A stretch of 7,606 bases of DNA from Prevotellaceae bacterium (lineage in GTDB: Bacteria; Bacteroidota; Bacteroidia; Bacteroidales; Bacteroidaceae): assembly GCA_021204715.1 (NCBI GenBank), contig JAJPYW010000145.1, positions 1 through 7,606 on the forward strand, given 5' to 3'. Positions 1-5,698 of the stretch are shown in pieces (position 1 is the first letter of the stretch; each line of letters opens with the position of its first letter). The notes below the pieces were generated by a model, which was not told the DNA's origin, did not search any database, and was given only the letters and a program-made list of their open reading frames with translations. A program made the position numbers and the translations under genes.

Positions 1-383
1 CGGATGAGGAAGCGCGCGTAGAGGCCGGGGTTGGGCAGCTCCTCGCTGTAGTCGCGGGCCACGAAGCCGTCTTGCAGGTAGTCGTGGGCGACGTCTGAAT
101 GGGCTTGTATGCTGCTGAAGCCGCAGTGGTGGTTGGTGAAGACAAGCCCGTCGGCGGACACGACCACGCCCGAGCAGTAGCCGCCGAAGCTCACCACGGC
201 GTCTTTCAGCGAGGGGCGGCGCGTGTCATAGAGACGGGCGGCAGGGAGTGCGAGGCCTGCCTGCCGCATGGCCGCGCGCGTGGACTTGTCGAGCTTGCCG
301 AGCATCCACATGCCTTCGTCGGCACGGGCCGGGGTGAGTGTCAAGGCCGCGAGGGCCAAAAGGAGAAGGAGGGGGTGTTTCAT
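1..383 (-). CDS. S46 family serine dipeptidyl-peptidase (DPP7/DPP11-like), N-terminal part only
   Basis: Family S46 enzymes are periplasmic serine exopeptidases that release dipeptides from the N-terminus of oligopeptides and feed amino-acid use in Bacteroidetes. The ATG is at 383-381, and the 127 visible codons run off the left edge. Residues 1-21 form a signal peptide (MKH, a Leu/Ala-rich core, then a TPARA cleavage site). The mature protein would begin DEGMWML, typical of S46. The trypsin-fold hallmark is at residues 84-88, NHHCG, which contains the catalytic His. C70 and C87 lie where a disulfide is expected. The motif DYLQDGF at 101-107 also fits the family. The catalytic Asp, the Ser and the Gly/Arg position that separates DPP7 from DPP11 lie outside the window, so substrate preference cannot be read. 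The gene starts 12 bp after the DUF389 stop with no Shine-Dalgarno site, suggesting co-transcription. Confidence 0.93.
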   Translation of the reverse strand, partial: MKHPLLLLLALAALTLTPARADEGMWMLGKLDKSTRAAMRQAGLALPAARLYDTRRPSLKDAVVSFGGYCSGVVVSADGLVFTNHHCGFSSIQAHSDVAHDYLQDGFVARDYSEELPNPGLYARFLI

Positions 384-395
384 GGTATCTGCTTG

Positions 396-1802
396 CTATT
401 GTTGTTGCTTGCCTTCCGTGCCTGCCTTTTCCACTATCAAGCGCAGCTGCCCCGAGCCGGTGCGTGCCTTCAGCCAAGAGGCCATCTTTTGTTTCTCGGC
501 CGCGCCGGGCAGGGTGTCGGCGCGCAACACGACAAGGGTGACGGTATCGGCTTGACCGCCTGCCACCGACAGCTCCAAGGCGCGCGCGAGGGCTATTGTC
601 TTCACGCCAGGGTAGAGCACTTGCAGCTCGGGCACCATGGCACGCCCCATTTCATCATATTTTTGATAGGCTTCCAAGTCGGCCTCCAAGCGGGTTATCT
701 GCTGCCGTTGCTCGGTGATGAGCTGCTCGCTGTTCTGGTAGAAGTCTTCCATGACCATGGCCCGGATGGAGGAGATGTCGAGCGTCTCGTTGTTCATGCC
801 TTGCAGCACGGTGAGCTCGGCATGGGAAAGATTATACTCCTTGAGCTTGCCGCGGGCGGTGGCGATGGCTTCTTCGGATACTTCTTGCCCGATGAGTATC
901 ACGCGGATCTCTCCTCCCTTGCCTTCGCGGGTGACTTTCCTGTCCAATACCTGCGTGTTCTCGAAGGAGAGCTGCTCGTTGATGAAGCGGTTGGCGGCGC
1001 GCTCGAAAAGGGTGTCGCGCAGGATGCCTGCCGTCAGGTAGATGGCCGGGCACATGGTGACGACGGCTATCAGCACAATGTACTTGCGCACGCGCTTCTC
1101 CCTGCTCTTGTCCACGAACTCCTTTTGCTGGAAGTGCAGCACGCGCACGCCCATGAAGGTGGCCAAGCTGATGAAGACCGAGTTGATGAAGTAGAGGTAG
1201 AAGGCGCCTAAGAAGTAGAGCAGGTTGCCCGTGGCCAAGCCGAAGCCGGCAGTGCAGAGCGGGGGCATCAGGGCGGTGGCTATGGCCACGCCGGGGATGA
1301 CGTTGCCTTTCTCTTTGGTGGAGAGTGCCGTGACGCCGGCCAAGCCGCCCAAAAGCGCGATGAACACGTCGTAAATGGTGGGCGAAGTGCGGGCGAGCAG
1401 CTCCGACTGGCCTTGCTCTACCAAGGGGGAGATGAGGAAGAATATGGTGGCGGTGGCCACGCTGAACAGGGTGGTGATGAGGTAGCTCTTCAGGGAACGT
1501 TTCATCAGCTCGAAGTCGTTCAAGCCTACGGAGAGGCCAATGCCCATGATAGGCCCCATCAAGGGGGAGATGAGCATGGCGCCGATGATGACCGCCGTGG
1601 AGTTGACATTCAGCCCCAAGGAGGCCATGAAGATGGCGAATATCAGTATCCAGAGGTTGGCGCCCTTGAACTCCACTCCTTTGCGGATGGACTCCACGGT
1701 GGCGCGCTCGTCGTCTTTGTCTTTGCGCAGGTCAAGGTACTCGTTCACGAAGCCTTTGATGGCCGAGAGGTTGCGGTGGGTGTTGGGGTTGGTTGTATCC
1801 AT
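396..1802 (-). CDS. DUF389 domain-containing integral membrane protein (TIGR00341-like)
   Basis: A 468-residue protein of unknown function that would sit in the inner membrane. Residues 1-47 are a charged, soluble N-terminus. About six or seven hydrophobic segments fall between residues 49 and 260 (roughly 49-64, 70-95, 106-127, 144-162, 168-186, 190-220 and 238-260). Two related motifs mark the DUF389 fold: GAMLISPLMGPIMG at 74-87 and GVAIATALMPPLCTAG at 171-186, each with Pro and small residues inside a membrane helix, suggesting an internal repeat. Residues 261-468 are soluble, with a charged Gln/Glu-rich helix around 355-385 that could be a coiled coil, so this protein is longer than a bare DUF389 domain. 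The ATG is at 1802-1800 behind an A/T-rich stretch (TTAATAAAATTA on the coding strand). The S46 peptidase follows after 12 bp. No transported substrate can be inferred. The family assignment is by recognition of these motifs. Confidence 0.9.
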   Translation of the reverse strand: MDTTNPNTHRNLSAIKGFVNEYLDLRKDKDDERATVESIRKGVEFKGANLWILIFAIFMASLGLNVNSTAVIIGAMLISPLMGPIMGIGLSVGLNDFELMKRSLKSYLITTLFSVATATIFFLISPLVEQGQSELLARTSPTIYDVFIALLGGLAGVTALSTKEKGNVIPGVAIATALMPPLCTAGFGLATGNLLYFLGAFYLYFINSVFISLATFMGVRVLHFQQKEFVDKSREKRVRKYIVLIAVVTMCPAIYLTAGILRDTLFERAANRFINEQLSFENTQVLDRKVTREGKGGEIRVILIGQEVSEEAIATARGKLKEYNLSHAELTVLQGMNNETLDISSIRAMVMEDFYQNSEQLITEQRQQITRLEADLEAYQKYDEMGRAMVPELQVLYPGVKTIALARALELSVAGGQADTVTLVVLRADTLPGAAEKQKMASWLKARTGSGQLRLIVEKAGTEGKQQQ

Positions 1803-1921
1803 GTTGTGTCGGGTAATTTTATTAATTGGTAGCGGGTGTTGCGGGCCGGTGTTGTTTAAGTGTCGTGGAAAGAGGTTGTTTATATAGTGGGTTGATGTTC
1901 TTTATTCGGCTTGGCGGCAAG
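1803..1921. other. Intergenic gap between flippase and DUF389 genes
   Basis: The gap is 119 bp and visibly more AT-rich than its flanks. On the minus strand it contains TATATAAAC about 75 bases before the DUF389 ATG, but there is no TAnnTTTG box and no convincing GC stem followed by a T-run. Whether DUF389 has its own promoter or is read through from the flippase cannot be decided from the sequence. Confidence 0.5.
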
Positions 1922-3373
1922 TCAAGGGCTTTTGTGCACAAGGCGATTGACCAAAGGTATCTGCGACAACGGCAGGTCGCGCTTGACGATATAGGCGATG
2001 AAAAGGAGCAATAACACGGTTCGGTAGCCCATGCGCAGCAGCACGTTGCCAATGGATACTTCCAGAGCCGCCACGTAGAGCACCGCCGCCAAGAGCACGT
2101 AGCCGCCTATGGCTTTCAGGTCGTAGTGTATGGGGTAGCGCTTCTGCCCCACAAAGTAGGACAGGAGCATGGCCAAGCCGTAGCCGCTGAAGCCGGCCCA
2201 CGCGCAGGCCATGTAGCTGAAACGGGGTATCAGGCAGATGTTTATCAGCACCAACACGGTGCAGCCGGCCAAGGAGAAGTAGGCGCCCCACTGGGTTTCG
2301 TCTATCAGCTTGTACCAGAAGGAGAGGTTGAAGTAGACGCCCATGAATATCTCGGCCATCATGACTATGGGCACCACCCGCAGCCCTTGCCAGTAGTCGC
2401 GGCTGATGATGTAGCGCAGGATGTCCAAGTAGAACATCACGGCCAAGAATGCCAAGAGGGTGAAGATGATGAAGTACTTCATGGCTTGGGCATACATCTC
2501 TTTATTGCCCTTTTCACGGCTCTTTCCGAAGACGAAAGGCTCGTAGGCGAAGCGGAAGGCCTGGGTGAACATGGCCATGACCATGGCTATCTTGCTGGCG
2601 GCGCCGTAGATGCCAAGCTGCACGGTGGCTTGGACCTTGTCGGGGTAGACGAAGGGAAAGAGTATCTTGTCGGCCACTTGGTTCAGGATGCCGGCCAAGC
2701 CAAGCACGAGCAGGGGCAGGCTGTAGTGTACCATGCGCTTCAACAGGGCGCGGTCAAGCACGTAGGTGAATCCGTAGAACTCCCTGAACAGGCAGAGCAT
2801 GACCACCGAGGTGCAGATGAGGTTGAAGAGGAAGGCGTAACCCACGTCACTGCCTTTTAATCCTATATAATAGAAAAGGTTGAGGGCGATGTTCAGGAAG
2901 ATGAACAGGAGCTTCAAGGCGGCAAACTTGACGGGACGCTTCTTGTAGCGCAGATAGGCAAAGGGAATGCTCTGGATGGCGTCCATCGCCACGACCATCA
3001 TCATCATGCCCATGTACCAAGGGTGGTCGGCGTAGCCCATGCAAGTGGCGATGGGATGGAGGAAAATCAGCCCTAAGCAGAGGAACGTGAGGGACACGCC
3101 TCCTACGGCCATCAACGTGGTGGAGTAAACACGCATGGGGTCGTCGTCGCCTTTGTTGGCGAAGCGGAAGAAACCGGTCTCCATGCCGAAGGTGAGCAGC
3201 ACCAACACCAAGGCTACCAATGCATAGATGTTGGTGACTACGCCGTAGCCACCCGAGCAGGCCGAAAGGGCATGGGTGTAGACCGGCACAAGCAGGTAAT
3301 TCAGGAACCTGCCCACTATGCTGCTCACTCCGTAGATGGCAGTCTCTTTCGCCAATGATTTCAGTCCGGCCAC
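1922..3373 (-). CDS. Polysaccharide/lipid-linked oligosaccharide flippase (MOP superfamily, Wzx-like)
   Basis: A 483-residue multi-spanning inner-membrane protein, often annotated 'lipopolysaccharide biosynthesis protein' or 'oligosaccharide flippase'. Such proteins move lipid-linked glycans across the inner membrane. About 12-14 hydrophobic segments fill the whole length with short loops. The N-terminus (SLAKETAIYGVSSIVGRFL at 6-24), GMETGFFRFANKG at 63-75 and AFRFAYEPFVF at 272-282 are the features by which I recognise the Bacteroidetes family. The start is GTG at 3373-3371. An in-frame stop occurs further upstream with no ATG between, and the resulting N-terminus MAGLKSLAK fits the homologues I remember. 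There are no glycosyltransferase genes nearby, so it is not part of a visible capsule or O-antigen locus. Its real substrate (LPS, S-layer glycan, protein O-glycan or lipid II) is open. Confidence 0.88.
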   Translation of the reverse strand: MAGLKSLAKETAIYGVSSIVGRFLNYLLVPVYTHALSACSGGYGVVTNIYALVALVLVLLTFGMETGFFRFANKGDDDPMRVYSTTLMAVGGVSLTFLCLGLIFLHPIATCMGYADHPWYMGMMMMVVAMDAIQSIPFAYLRYKKRPVKFAALKLLFIFLNIALNLFYYIGLKGSDVGYAFLFNLICTSVVMLCLFREFYGFTYVLDRALLKRMVHYSLPLLVLGLAGILNQVADKILFPFVYPDKVQATVQLGIYGAASKIAMVMAMFTQAFRFAYEPFVFGKSREKGNKEMYAQAMKYFIIFTLLAFLAVMFYLDILRYIISRDYWQGLRVVPIVMMAEIFMGVYFNLSFWYKLIDETQWGAYFSLAGCTVLVLINICLIPRFSYMACAWAGFSGYGLAMLLSYFVGQKRYPIHYDLKAIGGYVLLAAVLYVAALEVSIGNVLLRMGYRTVLLLLFIAYIVKRDLPLSQIPLVNRLVHKSP

Positions 3374-3499
3374 TTGTACGCTCCCTATTTGTCGCTGATA
3401 CCTATTCTTATATAACGCTAACGCAAGTCGGCAAAGGATGTCCGTCTTTCATCTCTTTACTCTATGGTTATTCTATCCCGGCCTTCAAATTACTTCTGT
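3374..3499. other. Intergenic gap between lipoprotein and flippase genes
   Basis: The gap is 126 bp. On the minus strand a TTTG (3435-3432) lies about 19 bases before TATAAGAA, which could be a poor promoter for the flippase, but the TTTG half of the -7 consensus is missing. No rho-independent terminator is visible after the lipoprotein stop. Confidence 0.4.
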
Positions 3500-4144
3500 T
3501 CAGTCACCGGCTATCTCTCCCTCCTCCATTCCTTCTTCACCTGTTTCAACCGATTCGGGAGATTCGTCATTTTCTTCGTTTTCACCGAGGAAATCGATGG
3601 CATACGTTTCCTCACACTCCTCCAATTCTGTATTCGTCATGCGGCGGTAAGAGGTATAGACATACGCCTTGCCTCTGCCCGAGGTAATCTCCAAACATTC
3701 CAACGCCGTTATCCTGTCCGACGAGACCGAAAGCAACTGGAAGTCGGGCGTAACCAAGTTCGTGCCCGCCTCGTAACTGTATTCATAAGTGGAAAAGCCG
3801 CACGACGTACCGCCGTCGGTGCAGTAAAACACGGTCAAATGGCTGCTGTCTTCAAAATTGTAATGGTGGGGGGTGCTTTCGCTCCTCGCATCATAATAAG
3901 CCTCCTCCACCAACGAACCGTCGGAAGCGATTTGGTTGGTCGACTCGCAATACCAACCATGCCCCACAACGTACTTGTTGAAGCGAGACTTGGATATGGA
4001 TTTCATGGACGGATAGTAACAACTCCCGTCTTCATTGAATTGGAACAGGGCAAAACTCTCGTCCTTATTGTCGCAAGCCCACAGCATCGGCAGCAACAGC
4101 AAAGCCAGACACAACATCCCTACGTTCAAACCGGAATTCTTCAT
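3500..4144 (-). CDS. Predicted surface lipoprotein, possibly lipocalin-like, with an acidic C-terminal tail
   Basis: I do not recognise this gene as a named family. It encodes 214 residues. Residues 1-23 are a lipoprotein signal peptide (MKN, a Leu-rich core, then LWA before C24). Trp at -2 of the lipobox is uncommon. The lipidated C24 is followed by DNKDES, a Lys-plus-acidic stretch resembling the Bacteroidetes lipoprotein export signal, so surface display is plausible. Residues 35-170 alternate hydrophobic and polar residues as in beta strands, with GHGWYCES at 61-68 and YTSYRRMT at 163-170, reminiscent of lipocalin-like domains; this is inference. Cysteines at 42, 66, 108, 115, 150 and 177 could pair. 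Residues 187-214 hold 13 acidic and no basic residues. The ATG at 4144-4142 was chosen because it follows AAAGAAGAAAAG and gives a proper signal peptide. An ATG at 4198 would add 18 charged residues and overlap ruvB. It starts 28 bp after ruvB and is more AT-rich than its neighbours. Confidence 0.8.
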   Translation of the reverse strand: MKNSGLNVGMLCLALLLLPMLWACDNKDESFALFQFNEDGSCYYPSMKSISKSRFNKYVVGHGWYCESTNQIASDGSLVEEAYYDARSESTPHHYNFEDSSHLTVFYCTDGGTSCGFSTYEYSYEAGTNLVTPDFQLLSVSSDRITALECLEITSGRGKAYVYTSYRRMTNTELEECEETYAIDFLGENEENDESPESVETGEEGMEEGEIAGD

Positions 4145-4172
4145 AAGCCACTCGTATTCTTTTCTTCTTTGT

Positions 4173-5225
4173 TTAATTCCCACTGCCTTGTTCTGCATCG
4201 AACAGTCCCCTCTGACTGTTGAAAAGTGTACGTCCCAAATGCCTGAAAGCCAATTCAGTAACTTCTCGTCCTCGAGGTGTGCGCTTCAAAAAGCCCTCCT
4301 TGATTAGGAAGGGTTCATATACCTCCTCGATGGTGCCGGGATCCTCGCTGAGTGCCGTGGCTATGGTGGTCAACCCCACAGGCCCCCCGTTGAACTTGTC
4401 GATGATGGTACAGAGTATCTTATTGTCAATCTCATCCAACCCATAGCGGTCTATGTTGAGTGCCTCCAACGCCATTTGGGCAATGCCGGTGTCAATGCTC
4501 CCCGACCCTTTTACTTGGGCGAAGTCGCGCACGCGGCGCAAAAGCGCGTTGGCTATGCGTGGCGTGCCGCGGCTGCGTCCTGCTATCTCGGCGGCCGCGC
4601 GGGTGGAGCAAGGCACGTCAAGGATTTTTGCCGAACGGCTGACGATGCCGCTCAACACGTCGTCATCGTAATACTCCAAGTGCAGGTTGATGCCGAAGCG
4701 GGCGCGCAACGGGGCCGTAAGCAATCCACTGCGTGTCGTGGCTCCCACCAACGTGAAGGGGTTCAAATCTATCTGTATGCTGCGGGCCGACGGGCCCTTA
4801 TCAATCATGATGTCTATGCGGTAATCTTCCATGGCAGAGTAAAGATACTCTTCCACCACGGGCGACAAACGATGTATTTCATCGATGAAAAGGACATCAT
4901 TACACTCCAAACTCGTGAGTATGCCCGCCAAGTCGCCGGGCTTGTCAAGTACCGGACCCGAGGTGATTTTGAACCCGACACCTAATTCGTTGGCAATAAT
5001 GTTGGAGAGCGTCGTCTTGCCCAATCCGGGAGGGCCGTGCAACAATACATGGTCCAACGCTTCACCGCGCAACCGGGCCGCCTCCACAAAGACGCGCAGG
5101 TTGCTCACCACCTTCTCTTGTCCGCTGAAATCTTCAAAGCGAAGGGGACGCAGCGCGTTCTCGAAGTCGCGCTCTTTCCCGCTGAGGGGTTGACGGTTGC
5201 GTATGTCAAAACTTTCTTGCTCCAT
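4173..5225 (-). CDS. ruvB: Holliday junction branch migration ATPase RuvB
   Basis: RuvB is the hexameric AAA+ motor that, with RuvA, drives Holliday-junction branch migration before RuvC cleavage in recombinational repair. The protein is 350 residues, near the family norm. Visible motifs are Walker A GPPGLGKT at 64-71, Walker B with DEIH at 115-118, sensor I GATTRSG at 161-167, the arginine finger in PLRARFG (R174), sensor II GTPRIAN with R223, and a C-terminal winged-helix segment ending in [20 protein letters not shown]. The ATG at 5225-5223 is preferred. The longer open frame to 5291 begins with TTG and would add 22 residues absent from the homologues I remember, while MEQESFDIR matches the usual Bacteroides start. 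An AGAAGAAAC stretch lies upstream. ruvA and ruvC are not in the window. Confidence 0.98.
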   Translation of the reverse strand: MEQESFDIRNRQPLSGKERDFENALRPLRFEDFSGQEKVVSNLRVFVEAARLRGEALDHVLLHGPPGLGKTTLSNIIANELGVGFKITSGPVLDKPGDLAGILTSLECNDVLFIDEIHRLSPVVEEYLYSAMEDYRIDIMIDKGPSARSIQIDLNPFTLVGATTRSGLLTAPLRARFGINLHLEYYDDDVLSGIVSRSAKILDVPCSTRAAAEIAGRSRGTPRIANALLRRVRDFAQVKGSGSIDTGIAQMALEALNIDRYGLDEIDNKILCTIIDKFNGGPVGLTTIATALSEDPGTIEEVYEPFLIKEGFLKRTPRGREVTELAFRHLGRTLFNSQRGLFDAEQGSGN

Positions 5226-5317
5226 GCCGGTGGAGTTGTTTCTTCTACATTGGTTACCAAGTATTTCTGCAAAGGCATCCGCAGCTTTCAACGGGCTGCT
5301 ATTTGCCTTATAGCTTG

Positions 5318-5338
5318 CAAAATAACTAATTTATTTTG
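5318..5338. repeat. Perfect 8-bp inverted repeat, CAAAATAA-N5-TTATTTTG
   Basis: The left arm is at 5318-5325, the spacer CTAAT at 5326-5330 and the right arm at 5331-5338. The left arm, read on the minus strand, is the candidate ruvB -7 box. The right arm presents the same octamer to the plus strand. It could be an operator or a symmetrical promoter core. The AT-rich composition makes a chance origin possible. Confidence 0.6.
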
Positions 5339-5349
5339 AGACTACCCAA
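5318..5349 (-). promoter_or_regulatory. Candidate ruvB promoter (Bacteroidetes type)
   Basis: On the minus strand, TTATTTTG (5325-5318) matches the Bacteroidetes -7 consensus TAnnTTTG with one mismatch. A TTGG (5349-5346) lies 20 bases upstream, where the -33 TTTG is expected. Transcription would begin near 5312 and leave a leader of about 87 bases before the ruvB ATG. The leader contains a weak GCAGC/GCTGC stem (5281-5299). Confidence 0.35.
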
Positions 5350-5361
5350 TAATGCGGAAGG

Positions 5362-5391
5362 TTTACTTGAATTATGATCTATTTATCTTTG
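5362..5391 (+). promoter_or_regulatory. Candidate promoter P1 facing the SpmA-SpmB operon
   Basis: TATCTTTG at 5384-5391 is a perfect TAnnTTTG -7 box. TTTA at 5362-5365, 18 bases upstream, is a near match to the -33 TTTG. Transcription would begin around 5396-5400, giving a leader of about 300 bases that includes the 33-bp-unit repeat and hairpin. Confidence 0.5.
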
Positions 5392-5426
5392 TTTCTATGG
5401 AATTCCCGCTTGATGGCACTTGTGTT

Positions 5427-5499
5427 AACGCTTGGGCGTTGCAAGGTCCCATATACGGGCGTCATTACGCCCGATGCTTGGGTGCTACAAGGCGTCATA
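5427..5499. repeat. Degenerate tandem repeat (33-bp unit) with GC-rich hairpin
   Basis: Bases 5427-5446 and 5473-5492 align over 20 positions with five differences, all transitions, including the shared core GCTTGGG and terminal CAAGG. GGCGTCAT also occurs twice (5458-5465 and 5491-5498), 33 bp apart. The clearest unit is 5467-5499; the earlier copy matches if a 13-bp insertion follows its CAAGG. At the unit junction CGGGCGT (5456-5462) and ACGCCCG (5467-5473) form a perfect 7-bp stem with loop CATT. The first copy also folds as AACGC/GCGTT around TTGG (5427-5440). The unit is a multiple of three; in one frame the full unit reads TPDAWVLQGVI. It looks like a remnant of a dispersed or tandem intergenic repeat and not a protein gene. 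No T-run follows the hairpin, so it is not a typical terminator. Confidence 0.65.
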
Positions 5500-5573
5500 A
5501 ACAGAAATTCGTATGCTCTATGGCTGATCGTCCGCGCCCTCTTCTTTTATATGTCACTGCAACAACCGTCCGT

Positions 5574-5581
5574 TATTTTTG
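5574..5581 (+). promoter_or_regulatory. Candidate -7 box P2
   Basis: TATTTTTG is a perfect TAnnTTTG match facing the SpmA-SpmB gene, 117 bp before its ATG. The nearest -33-like TTTA (5546-5549) is 24 bases away, somewhat too far, so support rests on the -7 box alone. Confidence 0.35.
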
Positions 5582-5637
5582 AAGTTACATCAGCTTAAAA
5601 TAGAGGTCAATCTATCGGAACTATGGAAAGTTATCCC

Positions 5638-5645
5638 TATTTTTG
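5638..5645 (+). promoter_or_regulatory. Candidate -7 box P3
   Basis: TATTTTTG occurs a second time, 53 bp before the SpmA-SpmB ATG, a typical distance for a short leader. No TTTG is seen 19-21 bases upstream. A transcript from here would start near 5650, just before the CATGCA palindrome. Confidence 0.4.
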
Positions 5646-5660
5646 CGGTTAATAACAAGT

Positions 5661-5678
5661 CATGCATTGGTTTGCATG
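5661..5678. promoter_or_regulatory. Operator-like palindrome CATGCA-N6-TGCATG
   Basis: Arms at 5661-5666 and 5673-5678 are perfect inverted repeats around TTGGTT. The site lies between candidate box P3 and the start codon at 5699, where a bound dimeric repressor would block transcription, or where an RNA hairpin would sit in the leader. No regulator gene is present in the window to match it. Confidence 0.4.
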
Positions 5679-5698
5679 CAGAACAACATTCAAAAACT

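Larger units (their letters stand above)
5226..5698. other. Divergent intergenic region between ruvB and the SpmA-SpmB gene
   Basis: About 470 bp without a convincing gene. It holds a candidate ruvB promoter within an inverted repeat, three perfect plus-strand -7 boxes, a 33-bp-unit repeat with a hairpin, and a palindrome near the downstream start, each listed separately. Two overlapping small open frames of 74 and 76 codons (5374-5598 and 5352-5582) cross it. They lie in different frames and share the repeat DNA, and neither shows a signal peptide, a ribosome site or a recognisable domain, so I do not call them genes. Confidence 0.7.

Noticed and set aside
99..1211. 370-codon plus-strand open frame antisense to DUF389 and the S46 gene
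   Set aside because: It is rich in His, Gly and Glu with no domain or signal, and mirrors the codon pattern of the GC-rich gene on the other strand. Both minus-strand genes have clear family motifs.
2126..2860. 244-codon plus-strand open frame antisense to the flippase
   Set aside because: Its composition is what antisense of a hydrophobic membrane protein gives (His, Glu, Gln, Gly, Val), with no recognisable domain.
4145..4198. Upstream ATG at 4198 for the lipoprotein gene
   Set aside because: It would overlap ruvB by 26 bases and put 18 charged residues before the signal peptide. The ATG at 4144 has an A/G-rich site in front and a normal lipoprotein signal.
5226..5291. Extended RuvB N-terminus starting at 5291
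   Set aside because: It starts with TTG, adds 22 residues not expected in RuvB, and would begin only about 20 bases after the likely transcription start.
5456..5473. CGGGCGT/ACGCCCG hairpin as a rho-independent terminator
   Set aside because: The stem is good but no T-run follows on either strand, and no gene ends nearby.
5352..5598. Two overlapping small open frames (76 and 74 codons) in the divergent intergenic region
   Set aside because: They are out of frame with each other, lack a ribosome site or domain, and owe their openness partly to the 33-bp repeat unit. They are kept only as part of the repeat observation.
5579..5698. Extended N-terminus of the SpmA-SpmB protein from a TTG at 5579
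   Set aside because: The added 40 residues are hydrophilic and lie over two perfect -7 boxes and the palindrome. The ATG at 5699 begins directly before the first membrane segment.
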